Source of the DNA: Drosophila pseudoobscura
Lineage: Eukaryota > Arthropoda > Insecta > Diptera > Drosophilidae
Length of the DNA stretch: 64,000 nucleotides
Reading direction: 5' to 3'
Assembly: GCF_009870125.1 (NCBI RefSeq)
Contig: NC_046679.1
Span: 16,492,001-16,556,000, forward strand
Positions 49,810-61,617 of this stretch are shown here, piece after piece (the stretch's first letter is position 1; each line of letters starts with the position of its first letter). A model generated the notes under the pieces. The model was given only the letters and a program-made list of their open reading frames with translations. It was not told the DNA's origin and did not search any database. The position numbers and the translations under genes were made by a program.

Positions 49810-52800
49810 TCAGCAAATGGCCACTCCTTCGTCATTCATGTCACTGGGCCTAAACGGCAGCTGCATGTCCCTGCATCGTTCAATCACGAACTTCTCCAGC
49901 TGACAGCCAGCACTGTAAGGAAGGAGGGGGAGGGGTGGCTTCAAATCAGGTTCAAGGTTCGTTCCAAGAAACACACTTACTCGTATATCTCATTGCCTTC
50001 TACGTTGTAGAGATCGCAGTTACGAAACACCAACTGTATGTCATTGAGTACCTCCTCGTTGAGCTGATAGGCGCCCATGTTCAGCTTGGACTTGACCTTG
50101 GCCAAGTCCATCGGCGTTTTGATAATCTGATGGTAGTCGGGCACCTCCGATGTCAACACTGGCCGCAGGAAGGGCCAAGAGGCCTTGTGCTTCATGATCT
50201 GCTCCAGCAGATCGTACAAGGCGGCGCTGTTCAACGGCAGATTGTCATTCATTCGACGACCGCTTCGGCGATGATTGTTATTGTTGTTGGTGCTGCTATT
50301 GTTGTTGTTGTTGTTCGAGCCGCTGTGGCGGGCGGATTTGTCCAGCGAGATGCGCAGAGAGTTGCGAGAGGAGCGCGAGCGTTTGGTTGGAGGTTCATCC
50401 CGATCATCATCATCGTCGTCGTGGCCATTTACTGTAGAAAAAGATCAGAGGGTTTCATACAGATTCGGGTCGCCCCGGTGAGAGTGAGCGAGTGGCTCAG
50501 GTCTATACATACCATGACTATTTCGGCGTCTCGGTCGTTGCGTCTCCGATGTCTTGCACTTCTTGCAGACGAAATCCGCTCGCGGCTGTCGCTTTAATTG
50601 GGCGCAATCCAGATGATAGTAGAGGCTGCAGCGGACACAGCGTATCTCGCTGCCGTCGTAGAAGCACACCTGGCACACTTTGTCATCGTCGCTGTTTGGA
50701 AAAACATCCGTCAAATTAAAAGGTATTCAGTTTTTGTCGAGGAGTTTGGAAACTTACGATTCTTCGCCTTCTTCATTTTCGTTCTCTTCCACGTCCTCAT
50801 CCTCGCCAGCTGTGGTTTCCACGGAACCCTCATCGCCAACCTCACTGCCCAAGGGTTCGCTCTCCTCCGTCGCCTCATCACCGTCGTCGTCATCGTCAAC
50901 GATAGCTACTTCAATTTCTTTGGATGTTAGTCGCTTCTTTTTGCTGGGACGCCCTCGGGGACGACGAGAGGGGCGCCCATTGAGCTTGTTGGTGGAGGAA
51001 TGGGTAGACGTTTCGCTTTTACCGTCTGTGCCATCCTCTTCCTCCTCGTCCTCCTCCTCCTGCTCCTCTGTGTCCTCCCCGTCCTCCTCCTCGGTATCAT
51101 CTTCATCCTCCTCTTCCACAATGAACTTGCGCTTCCTCTGGGCCGCCGTCTTCTTCTCCTTCTCGTCGTTGGCGTTCTTCAGGCCCAGATTCTTGACGCA
51201 TTCGTTGCAATACCAATGGCCCTTGGGCACGGACCGCATCTTGGGCTTCATGCAGAACATGTGTGTGCCGCCATTGCACTCGTCGCAGAGGAGCATCTTG
51301 TCGGGATCGCTGCCCCGCCGACAGACCTTGCACAGGGACTTGTTCGTCGATCGTATCCACTGGATGCAGTCGTGCAGCATGTTGAAGTGCAGAAAGAGCT
51401 GCGCATAGCTGGTGCTCTCCATTAGGGACACCTCCCACTGATGCAGTCGGGCCTCGCACTCCTGCTTCAGGGCATCCTGCTTGGGATCCCACTTCTTCAT
51501 GCCGTAGGGCGGTTTCAGGAACCGCCTGCCAATGGCCTGCTCCACCTGCAGCAGGGCACCGGCCATGTTTCGTACCTTAGCTTGCAGGGACTCCATCTCC
51601 GCCTCCGACTGCGGCTCTAGCCTCTCCTCGTCGGCACTCTCCACAAGTTCATCCGCGTTCGATGCGGGGCCCAGATACTGGCCCGGATCTCGATACGGCT
51701 GCGTGGCGTACTTGCCCACGGGCACGGCGCTCTTCTCCTCGTCCTCGTAGTCCTCGTGCGATTCGTGGTCCGAGCCGGCTGCCGCCAGATCTTCCAGCTT
51801 GCCACCGGGACCCCACTGCAGCTTGATCTGTGGATCATAGTTGCCCTCCAGAAGATCGTTGCGCCACTTCTCCATGTCCTTCACCTTCAGCCGCCCCAAG
51901 TCCCCCGTGTAGATGTCCCTCTCGAACTGCAGGATGCGATCCACCAGATGCAGCTGCATCACCTCATTGAGATTTGTGTCCTCAGGCAGTCCAAAGTTGG
52001 CCTCACAGTACTTCCGCGTCTCCGAGTGCATGGCGCTGAGGAATTTCTTCCGCTGCTGGTCGCTCTCCAGCGTGAGCATGTCCGCGGGACAGGTGCTCAC
52101 GTGCTGCTCGATGAGCGTGCGCAGGCCATTGATCTCCTCGAGGAGACCAGACTCACGATGACCCAGAGGATTGAGGCTCTTGAGGAGCTCGTCGATGTCC
52201 TCGGCCTTGTAGATGTACGACCAGCGTTGGCGCTGTTCGTGATCGTGGACAATGCAGTTGCGTCGGTCCCCGCTGCACATCATCAGCTCGTGCTGGGTGG
52301 GATCCTCGAGGGGCTCCGCCTCCGCCACCTCCATGGGCTCTGCGTCGCCATTGATGCGGTGCTCCTGGTTCTCTTTGTTCTCCAGCGACTGCTTGGCCCG
52401 TTTGCGCGACTTTTCCTCGCCGTACAGCTTCAGCAGATAGATGCGCAACTCCCTGCGGTTCTTGGGCAGTTGGGCCTGGTTGCTTACCTCCGACTGGGGC
52501 TTGTTCAGGGGCGGCTGCTCCAGACAGGTGTCCAGGTTGTCGGGCGAATGCTCCACAAATATGCCAGGCATGGACTCCAGCACATAGTACTTTCGATAGC
52601 AGCGATCCATCCCGAGGAATACCAGGAAATTGAACAGCTGCGAGTGCAGGGCGAGGACCTGCGCCTCGTGCTTGCGATGCTGAGTGTCGGACTTGGCGTG
52701 CAGCTCCGCTATGCCCTTGTTTAGCTTCTCGAGCAGCGACTGCTTCTTGGCGGGATCGTTCTTCAACTCCTCCGCGCTGCACGCCAGATGATGCTCGTGC

Positions 52801-55034
52801 GTCAGCTTGCGTTTGCTCATCTCGAGGGCGGCCAGGCGTCGATTCTCCACCTGGATGAGGGTTCGCAGCTCCACCTTGGCCTTGTACGTCTGCTCCATAC
52901 GCTCCTCGATCAGATTGATGGTCCCGGAGTACGTGAGGATCTGGGACATGAGGCAGCGAATCACGCGCATGATGTCGCTGAAGCTCAGCTGATAGACCGG
53001 CGAGTTCTTGAGGCTGCGCAGGATGTGCGGATGCTGGAGGCGCAACTCCAGGCCGGGATCTTCGCGCGAGGCGTAGCCATTGCGGTACATGATCCGCCAC
53101 TTCTCGGCCTTCTCGTTGACAATGGCCCCGGAGCTGAGCAGATGCAGGCGCAGCACCTCGCTCAGCGTCAGAGCATCCAGCGGCAGTTCGTTGATCTTGA
53201 AGGAGAAGTGTCGCTTGGAGTAGTAGTGGCTGCGAGTGGCTTGGCTCATGCTGATGTACGGCTCGCTGGGCGCCGTGTAGCGTCCGAGCATGTAGCTGAC
53301 CGCGCACTCATCCTCCTCCTCCTTCTGCAGATCGAAGACGGTGCCCAGCAGCACCAGGATTATGTCCGATAGTGGGCCAGCCACCTCGCGGGCACTTAGA
53401 GCTCGCGTCATCTCATAGAAGCTGAGATTCTGTCGGAACACCTCCACCCCCGACAGCAGCCCCGCATATGTGTGCATGAACTCGCGCATCATGAAGGCAT
53501 CGCCCAGTAGCTTCTCCGGCAGCAGCGTCACAATCGGCTTGTAGCGTGGCAGCACCCGCTGATCGCAGCGCTCCAGGTCGTCCGTCTTTGTCAGCAGACT
53601 GTTGCACTCGGACTCCACGCGCTCCATCAGCTGGGCCTTCTTCTCGGCCTTCTCGCGCTCCAGGACGGCCAGCTTGGCCGCCTTCTCCAGGCGCGCACGC
53701 TCCATTTCCTCGGCCAGCAGCTTGGCACTGGCCTTGGCCTTTTCCTTGGCCTTGGCGGCCGACTCCTCGGACACGTCCGACACAATGTACTTGTTCAGGG
53801 TGGACTGCTTCTTGGAGGATGTCTCTTTGGCCTCGGGTCGCTTTATCTTCGACGGCGAGTAGCGGGGCATTTTGCCAATGAAGATGCTCGCGAAGCTGAT
53901 GCCCGCATCCGTCACGTACTGTTTGTAGGCCTCGGGCTTCGGGCGAAGGATACCGTCGACGCGGGTGACATTGTTCTTGATGAACATCCCGAGGTTCTCC
54001 ATGTTGAACTCCAATCGCTGGCGTCGTATCTGATCGAAGGGCACAGTGATCTCTGTGCTGGCATCGCCCTTGACCGCCTTCAGACGGTACTGCAGGGCAT
54101 CCGTGTCCTCGTATATCTCGGTGCTGGGCACGGGCTTGCTCTTGCCGGGCGTTATTGCCACCACCACATAGACGGTGTTCTTCTTGGTGACCACGCTCAC
54201 CTCCTCGTTAATGAAGTAGCGTTTGCGCAGGAATTTGGCCACCATCAGGTTGAGGGTCTTCATCGCCGACTGGCGGGCATGCTCCACCACCAGGAGGACG
54301 GGCGCTCGCAGGCTCTGTTTGAACTGTTCCATCTTCTTGCGGGCGGCGCGCTCGCTCTTCTGGGCCTCCTCGTAGGTGAGGCTCTCGCGGCCGGTGGCCT
54401 CGCACTGCCACACCGTCGAGTTGATGGCCATCACGTGTCGGAAGTAGTTTCTGTTTCAAATATATTTAACGATCAGTATGGGAATCATATGAGTATGTAC
54501 TACTACTATATATGTTTATTTTCAAATAAGATTTAAACGCGCGCCTATTTTTCGGGAAAGGTGGCAACGCTGCGTCAAGCAGCTGGGACAGGCGGCAGCT
54601 GAGAATTGGCTTCGCGCGCTTTACGCCCGCCACCGACAGCGTTGTTTGTGCCCCGCGGACCCAGGACCAGACACCCATACATCCACACATACATACTCGT
54701 ACATTATGTGTGTGTGTGTTCGCTTTGCGCTGTTCGTATATCGGTCGGTCGGTTGCATGCGTTCCATTCCCAGCGTCGCTTTGTTGTATACTTTAGCGCA
54801 CTCCTCGCTTTGCACCAGGCAGCCAGGCAGCCTGGCAGCCAGGCAGGGAACGGTGTCATGATGATGCCCTGAAAGGACCTGGACATGGGTGTGGGCATGG
54901 GGAGGTACTTACTCGTAGTCGCGGAAAATGCGATTGGTGATGTAGCAGCAGAAGACCCAGTCGTTATCGTGGAATGTATCACTTTTGCCCTCCTTTTGAT
55001 TCAGATCGAAGCCTTCTCGCTTGCAAATCGGCAT
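49810..55034 (-). CDS. Acf: Acf (ACF1/BAZ1A-type chromatin-remodelling subunit)
   Basis: The large accessory subunit of the ACF and CHRAC complexes, which partners the ISWI ATPase to space nucleosomes. Exons: 55034-54913, 54450-50758, 50691-50513, 50431-49981 and 49912-49810; joins keep frame and give 1515 residues, close to the known fly protein. Domains in order: a WAC domain (about residues 20-125, with DNDWVFCCYITNRIFRDYEN); a DDT domain (about 350-420, LLGDAFMMREFMHTYAGLLS); WAKZ-type central sequence; a first PHD finger (about 1080-1130, CKVCRRGSDPDKMLLCDECN); a long acidic Glu/Asp stretch; a second PHD finger (about 1275-1325, CQVCFYDGSEIRCVRCSLYY); an Asn-rich linker; and a C-terminal bromodomain (about 1400-1505, with TPMDLAKVKSKLN and the FRNCDLYN acetyl-lysine-binding Asn). 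A 462-bp intron separates exons 1 and 2. The long antisense open frames over this gene (for example 51756-52724) are shadows. Confidence 0.96.
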
Positions 55035-55900
55035 ATTTGTGTGTTTTATTTAATTGCAACAATTGTTCTTTAACAAATTTCCTCTGTCTTTCTCATACAC
55101 AAAGTCACCCGCGCGCGTATCTCTTTTTGGGCTGCTGGCTGGGCAGTAAAGAAGAAGCGGAGACTGCGAAATAAATGTGCCACAGCCAGACGACACACAA
55201 TCTTCACAAAAGGCGCCCAATTTTTTTCTCGTTTTCGCAAGGCTGCCGTTTGTTAGCGTATTTTCAGCGATTTGCGCGCCGCGATCCAATCTACATTTAT
55301 GAAAAGCTGACGCACCAAAAGATCTAGCCAATTTCTATGATATTTTCTGTGGGTTTCATCAGCATCTACACTTTAAAATTAGTTACTTTTTAACGCACAA
55401 ATTCTTTTCACGCGCGCCTTGCAAATCGCCTAATTTTTTTTACTTTGCTTTGCCATACAAACAATGTTACCGCACCCCTCCAGACACGAAAATGCCACAA
55501 GAGGAACAGCCAGAAAAAGAAGAAGAATGCACGCTGAAGCGTGCTCAAAAATGAATGATGTTCAAAAACAAGGCTTCTTTAAGACATATATTGAGATTAT
55601 TCTAAATAGAATAAGAGCCTATTTAAACAAGATAGATTTTACTACTTTTAATTTATAAATTCAAAAAAATTTTCGGAATTTTTTTTTACGCGGTTATCGG
55701 TTACTCGTCTATCGATAAGCAAATTTAGTTTAAATTTACAACTGAAGTCGTCTAGACTTTTCTTTTAAGGTCTTAACATATTCTATAACTCATTCCACAC
55801 CACCCAAGAGGTTGAGTTTCTGGTGCGTTTTTGTTTAAGTGGCCTAATCCACTATATTTGGGGTCCATCAAGGATACCAAAACTCCGACTATTCTGGCTA
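55035..55900. other. Acf upstream region
   Basis: 5' leader and promoter side of Acf (minus strand). AT-rich beyond 55350. It contains one perfect DRE motif at 55710-55717 (listed separately). The 64-codon plus-strand open frame near 55464-55658 has no family-like features and is rejected. Confidence 0.5.
55710..55717. promoter_or_regulatory. DRE motif (TATCGATA)
   Basis: A perfect palindromic DNA-replication-related element, the core promoter motif bound by DREF and common in housekeeping promoters of flies. It lies about 680 bp upstream of the Acf start codon and about 1.2 kb upstream of Set8. Confidence 0.6.
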
Positions 55901-56092
55901 CTATTCTGCTACAATGGCAGAAGGTGGTTCTAACAACGCTTCTGGATGATTTAGATTTAACTCTTTAATCACTTCAGCCAAATCCACCTGCAGGGACTTT
56001 CCGGCGGCCTCCAAAGCGTTGCTTTTGCAATTTTGAAATGAAAATTGGCTTTTATTGGTTTGAAATGTTCTTACCAGCACTGCTTTCATCTC
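55901..56092 (-). CDS. Possible small protein, 62 aa
   Basis: The only ATG-led frame in this gap starts at about 56092-56084 (MKAVLVRTFQTN) and ends at 55901; the C-terminal part ALEAAGKSLQVDLAEVIKEL followed by NLNHPEALLEPP looks like real protein rather than repeat. The frame is open further upstream (to 56176) without an ATG. A GTAAGA within it could be a donor, but no in-phase acceptor is seen. A perfect DRE at 56191-56198 sits just upstream, in the right place for its promoter. I do not recognise the product; it may also be a decayed exon. Confidence 0.4.
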   Translation of the reverse strand, partial: EMKAVLVRTFQTNKSQFSFQNCKSNALEAAGKSLQVDLAEVIKELNLNHPEALLEPPSAIVAE

Positions 56093-56190
56093 ATTCAACT
56101 CCCTCTCATATGTGTATGTATGAGTAAGTAAGGAGGCAATTTTCAAAAAATTTTTTTTATCGATTTCAAAATACAATTTTTTTTACCTCT

Positions 56191-56198
56191 TATCGATA
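56191..56198. promoter_or_regulatory. DRE motif (TATCGATA)
   Basis: A second perfect DREF-binding element, about 100 bp upstream of the small minus-strand ORF and about 750 bp upstream of the Set8 start codon. An incomplete TATCGATT lies nearby at 56158-56165. It could serve either gene. Confidence 0.6.
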
Positions 56199-56942
56199 AA
56201 ATATATTTTAAAAATACCGGAAATATACTGACGAATTCAAGCTATACTATACATATGCAGGCCTGTTACAGACGCAAAGCAAAAAGCAAAAAAAGAACAA
56301 CCAAAAAAAGTTTGCGGAAAAGTGCAACTAATAACATAATTAATTGCAGTGCAATCAATTGCAATGCTTATAAGAGAACATAAACCACATAGAATGCGCT
56401 GCTGCGTATGACGGCAGCCTTTTCAGATAGGTACGCGATCAGCAAACACCTCCAGCAGGCATTTTTATTCTTTCGCTGTGCTCCACTCCACTCTTCTCGT
56501 CTTCTTCCTCTTTCCCTCCTCGTTTCGTGAACACAGAAACAAAAGCAACAACAAAAGGCGATATTTTGTGTGGCAAAACTGTACGCGCGCGGGGTGTGAA
56601 AGAAAAAACTGCAAACATACATATATGTACATACATATGTACCTCTGCATACGATTATGAAGTGCAAATGTTTTAATGTCTCGTTTCTGCCTCTTTCTCT
56701 GTTTCTGTTTCCGTTTGTGTCTCTGCTGATGCTTCTTGGCTAATTGCAGTCGTCGTCTCTCTCCAAGTGTGTGTGCTGGCAATCCATCACATCGCTCGTG
56801 TCCAGCAGCAGCAGCAGTCGTCGTCATACGGAAAAACGCGCCAACGAACGCACCTCTTCGCCCACATCTTCGTGCGCTGCGATCACGCGCCGCCGCCACC
56901 ACCCCACCATTGCCCCTTGCTGAAGCCCAGCCACGCTCATAG
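56199..56942. other. Set8 upstream region and 5' leader
   Basis: AT-rich up to about 56400, then a leader-like segment. A TTGCAG at 56745-56750 after a long pyrimidine-rich tract could be the acceptor of an intron in the untranslated leader. An ATACATATATGTACATACAT tract lies near 56618-56642. No coding frame is supported. Confidence 0.45.
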
Positions 56943-59213
56943 ATGATAATGGTGCGCAGGAGAGCGCGGCCCGCCAAGGAAACTGGTGGTGGCTCCGCAG
57001 CGGCAGCTGTTGCTTCCGACGGGGCTCTGTCCATGGACACAGCCGCCGCTGTGGCCGTAGCGGGCGGCAATCATCTGCTCGATGATCAATATTTTGCCAG
57101 CCCCAAGCGGAAAGACTGCCGCCTGATGAAGGCCAGTGAAAATCTCAAAATCTCCTCGGATGTCGTGGCATTGGAGGAGGAGGCGAACAACAAAGGCGTC
57201 AAGCCAACAAAGGCGTTAACGGATCGAACGATTGGTGAGTGTTTTCCCGTAGCCCCTCCCCTCCCTCCCGCCACCAGCATTTGGTGGCGTTTTTGAGGTT
57301 AGCTTTTACTGATTTTTTTCGGTCTTGGTTTCTGTTTCTTGTCTGTAGGCGTGCCGCTGGCCACCCGCTCCCAGACACGCACCATCGAGAACTTTTTCAA
57401 AGCGAATGCTGCCGCCAAGTGCGGAATCACATTGAATACACATCATCCAGAGCCAATTAAAGAGCAAAAGACAATATCTACAACAGAGCTGCCCCTGTCC
57501 GACGAGCTGGGCGATGAGGAGTTGGAGCGGGTTGTGGGAGATCTGCTGTACGATGGCCATTCGACGGCCTCTTCCGATTCGCCTTCCTACCAGCACGAGA
57601 ACGAGCACGAGGAGGTGATGCAGGACACCTTTGCTCTACGCGAGACCAGCCCCGTGCCCGTGCTGATGGCCGACTTCCAGACACACCGCTCTGGCCTGCG
57701 GGACAGCCACAGCTCATCGCACAGCAGCAGCAGCAGTGGTGGTGCCAGTGCCACCACAGACAACATCTTCCTGCAGGAGCCGGTCCTGACACTGGACATT
57801 GACCGCACGCCCACCAAAGCCTCTAGCATTAAGATCAACAAGAGCTTTGAGCTGGCCAGCGCCGTGTTCTCATCGCCGCCTTCCGTTCTGAATGCCTGCC
57901 GTTTCAATCAGATTGTCACACTCAATGGCGGCGGCCAGTGCGAACCACAGCCTGTTGTTGTAGCCCAGCCACAGCCGCAGCTACAGCTACAGCCACACCA
58001 CAACGGCTTCGAATTGGACCAACATGACAGTAGTTCCTGCGACAGTGGCGTTGCCTGCAGCCTGACCATATCGGCAGAATCTCCAGCCGCTGGAGGAGGA
58101 GCTGGAGCTGCTGCACGTCGTCGCAAACCAGCCACACCCCATCGCATACTCTGCCCCTCGCCGATCAAGACATTGCCCCGCGGCGATGGGGGGGGATTGA
58201 TTGTACCTGGAGCACGCAAGACTTCCGGCATCATGATGAAGGGCGATCTGTTGTCGCCCAGAAAGTCGCCACGCAAGCTGCCGACAACCACAGCGGCGGT
58301 TGCCGCCTGCAAGTCGCGACGAAGACTGAATCAGCCAAAGCCACAAGCGCCTTACCAGCCCCAACAGCCACAGCCACCGCCAGGCACACAGCCAACGAAC
58401 GAGGACGTTGTCGTTATCGATGATGATGAGGATGACGATGATCAGGAGGAGGACGAGGGGGAGGAGGATGAGGACGATGTCCACGCCTTACTGAAGGCCG
58501 CCGAGGAGCTGGAGAACCTGAACAAAATACCCATAGCCAACAGCAACAAAAGCAACAATCACGTTAAAGCAATGCTCAAGCCAGCGCCAGCCAAGCCCAG
58601 GGCTGCCCTAACCAAAGGCGGGTCGAAGACCAAGACGGGGTCAAAGATCCAACCAGGACCGCTGCCCCTGGCCGCCACCAATGGCAACCGGGAGATGACC
58701 GACTTCTTTCCGGTGCGCCGCAGCGTACGCAAGACCAAAACAGCCGTCAAGGAGGAATGGCTGCGCAATCTGGAGCAGGCTGTGCTCGAGGAGCGCTCCG
58801 AGGGACTCCAGGTGCGCAACTTCATGGGCAAGGGTCGCGGCGTCGTCGCTGTGCGTCACTTTAAGCGCAACGAATTCGTTGTGGAGTATGTGGGCGATCT
58901 GATCTCGATCAGCGATGCCACCGATCGCGAACGACGCTATGCCCTGGACGAGAACGCCGGCTGCTACATGTACTATTTCAAGCACAAGAACCAGCAGTAC
59001 TGCATCGATGCCACCGTGGACACTGGGAAGCTGGGACGCCTCATCAACCACTCGCGTGCCGGCAATCTAATGACCAAAGTGGTCGTGATCAAGCAGCGTC
59101 CGCATCTCGTGCTGCTGGCCAAGGACGACATTGCGCCGGGGGAGGAGCTGACCTACGACTATGGCGATCGGTCCAAGGAGTCGCTGCTGCACCATCCCTG
59201 GCTGGCCTTCTGA
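56943..59213 (+). CDS. Set8: PR-Set7/Set8, histone H4 lysine-20 monomethyltransferase
   Basis: This nuclear SET-domain enzyme places H4K20me1 and is needed for S-phase progression, chromosome condensation and genome stability. Exon 1 (56943-57234) starts MIMVRRRARPAKE; exon 2 (57349-59213) joins through G/GC as Gly, giving 718 residues, close to the known fly length. The N-terminal ~580 residues are disordered, with Ser, Gln/Pro and acidic tracts. The SET domain fills the C-terminus (about residues 580-718): GKGRGVVAVRHFKRNEFVVE, DENAGCYMYYFKHKNQQYCI, LGRLINHSRAGN (cofactor-binding NHS motif), EELTYDYGDRSKESL (catalytic Tyr) and the end HHPWLAF. Unlike many SET proteins it has no post-SET cysteines, as is usual for this family. 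Its 3' end faces the synergin-like gene. Neighbours on the left do not seem functionally linked, although Acf also acts in chromatin. Confidence 0.96.
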
Positions 59214-61617
59214 GGCCGGGAGTCCATGGAGAAACCCTAACCAGCAGGGATAGGGATAGGGATGGGGATGCCAACGGGAAACGGTTCGGAAATCGTTCAG
59301 CTTTAAGCGGAAACAACCACAAAATCGGTTAAAATCGGCAAAACTGGTTTTTGTTTTGTGTTTGTGTGCTTCTTTCTTAGCTTTTATATATGTATAGATA
59401 TCATCATCAGATCCATTATGCCCTGAAACGAATCAGAAAAGAAACCGAAGACGAAAACTTCCATTCAAAGACTGTTCAAACCTCGAAACGAACCGAACCG
59501 ACCCGGCTGGCCCTTCCCTTTGCTCCGAATTTAGTTTTTATTTGAGGAAAAGTATGAAAACTGTTAGTTCAAAATATCATAAAGGATAGCGACACCAACA
59601 CCACACACACACACAAAGCACACACATATTTTCTGGATTTGTTATCCGTTTTTTTTTTTCGTCATATTGTTAGAGCCAGGCTAATAGTAAACAGAGCGAG
59701 AGAGAGAGACGAGAGACAGGCGACGGGAGACGGGAGATGATGATAATAATAATAACTAAAAGAAAATGCGCTTAAACATTAAGGCATCTAGAGACTAAGG
59801 ATAACGAAATGAAAACACTGTTGAACATTTAGACGCAAGTTGGTATGAAGATTTCGAGAGGAAGATGTGCTGCATTCACATCTGTCTAGAGACCGGATCG
59901 TATGCTATTTATATAGATATTTATATTAGATACATGTGTAATTTTGAAACTATTATTATGTACTATTTACTGCCATAGTGCTATACACACAGCCTCGCCC
60001 CATGCACTCCCTCCCCCACGCCCCACACACACAGACACAGCCCCAATCTGCAGGCACATGCATCCTCCAGGAGATTAGCGGACTGCTGGACACCTAGTGA
60101 TTCAATTGATTGATAATCTCTCTCCTCATCACACACACACCTAAGCAGGTTTCAATCACACACACGCACACAAACACATTATATATAGTGTAAACAAAAA
60201 CCTCCTGCCCTTCCTCTTAGCAACAGAAAAAAGCAGAAATTTCCAACCAAAATGACAGAAGCTTCTCCAATAATTGTTTTTCTTCAAATAGGTTTTATTT
60301 CTTGTAATCGGCGCATATCTTTTTAATTATACAATACAATACAATGCAGTAATGCACTTTGAATAGGTTTTACTAGTTTATAGGTAATTCATTATTATTT
60401 AAATCAAAGCAGCGACCCAACATCGTATCATGTACTCTTGTTTTAGCCCTATATATTTTATTGACTTAGCAAAATAAAAACATACACACACGAAACACAA
60501 TCTATTTGTAATTTACACACACTTAAGTATAATTTACATCCAAGCACAGACACACACTTAGTTCTGGTTAATAATTGTTTATAATTTCCACACACACAAA
60601 CACTCTCACACACTCGACTTAAAGAAAAGCGTAACATAAAGTAAAATAAATAAAAATGGTAAAAACACTTTAACACGAGAAAAACAAACAAAAATTATAT
60701 TAAAAAAACGAAAAAAACTGGAGCGGATTGGGGTTGCATCTCTGCCTTCGAATGCGCGCGTTTTCTGGAGATCATCATGGGCGAGTAGACATCTGCACAC
60801 ACTCTGGGAATGGAATGCACGAGATACTATATCTCTATCTGCTATCTTCTATATGCTACCTGCTACCTGCTAATATCTATTATCGTTACATTGCTAGCCT
60901 ATGCCTAGGTTTTAGGTTTACTTTTTAGTTTTCTCTCATCTCTTAAGTACACGATATATTGTTTAGTGGTAGAAAAGTTCGCATCAGGCGGGTTGGTTGG
61001 GGTTTTTCCATCATTCGGACTTCTTGGAGTATTCTGTTGGATTGGGAGGGAAGTCGCAAAGGGAAGTTTTCTTTTCTCTGGAATGCTCTGCGGAAGTCTG
61101 TTCCTGGCTCTGGAGGGGTCCTGGCTTGACAAAAATCGTATAAAATCGCTAGTTTTTACATCTAATTTTTTTTCACTTTAAAAATATCTAAATTTCAATT
61201 AGTTTGGACTCAAAAATATTGCACAAGAACGATCTGGGGGGACAGAAACAGAACTGGAGTTGGGTTTCCTCGATCTTCTGGGGGGAACTGAGTGAGAGTG
61301 GTGCCTGTTCCTAGAACGCCTAACAACAACATCAACAACAATAACTTCAACGACAACATTAAACACTTTTTTCTGCTGCTAATTTCTTTCGCAATCTTCC
61401 AATTGCAGTTTGCAGATATTCTATATACGACGTTACGGTATGGTACGGTGTATGGTAATTATCAGACGGATTCATAATACTGACTATCTCCACGGGCCAT
61501 CCGCAGGCATCTCTACGTGAGGATGCTGGCCTCTCCGGCCGAGGGACGCGGTCTCAATGACTGTTGCTGCTGCTTCTGTTGGGGATTCAGATGATGTTTC
61601 CCTCCGCGCAGCATTTG
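59214..61617. other. Facing 3' UTRs of Set8 and the synergin-like gene
   Basis: Non-coding, rich in CACACA tracts (59600-60180 and 60480-60610). A plus-strand AATAAA at 60473-60478 and a minus-strand AATAAA (TTTATT at 60457-60462) are only 16 bp apart and point past each other, so the two long 3' UTRs probably overlap slightly. Both UTRs would exceed 1 kb. Confidence 0.6.
60457..60478. terminator. Opposed poly(A) signals
   Basis: The minus-strand signal is 60457-60462 and the plus-strand signal is 60473-60478. They fit the 3' ends of the synergin-like gene and Set8 respectively. Confidence 0.5.

Noticed and set aside
51756..52724. 322-codon plus-strand open frame
   Set aside because: It is antisense to the Acf coding exon, in the high-GC3 mirror frame; the Acf frame carries the domains and splice sites.
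56465..57070. 201-codon minus-strand frame overlapping Set8 exon 1
   Set aside because: Mirror of the Ala-rich Set8 start and its leader; non-ATG start and repeat-driven composition.
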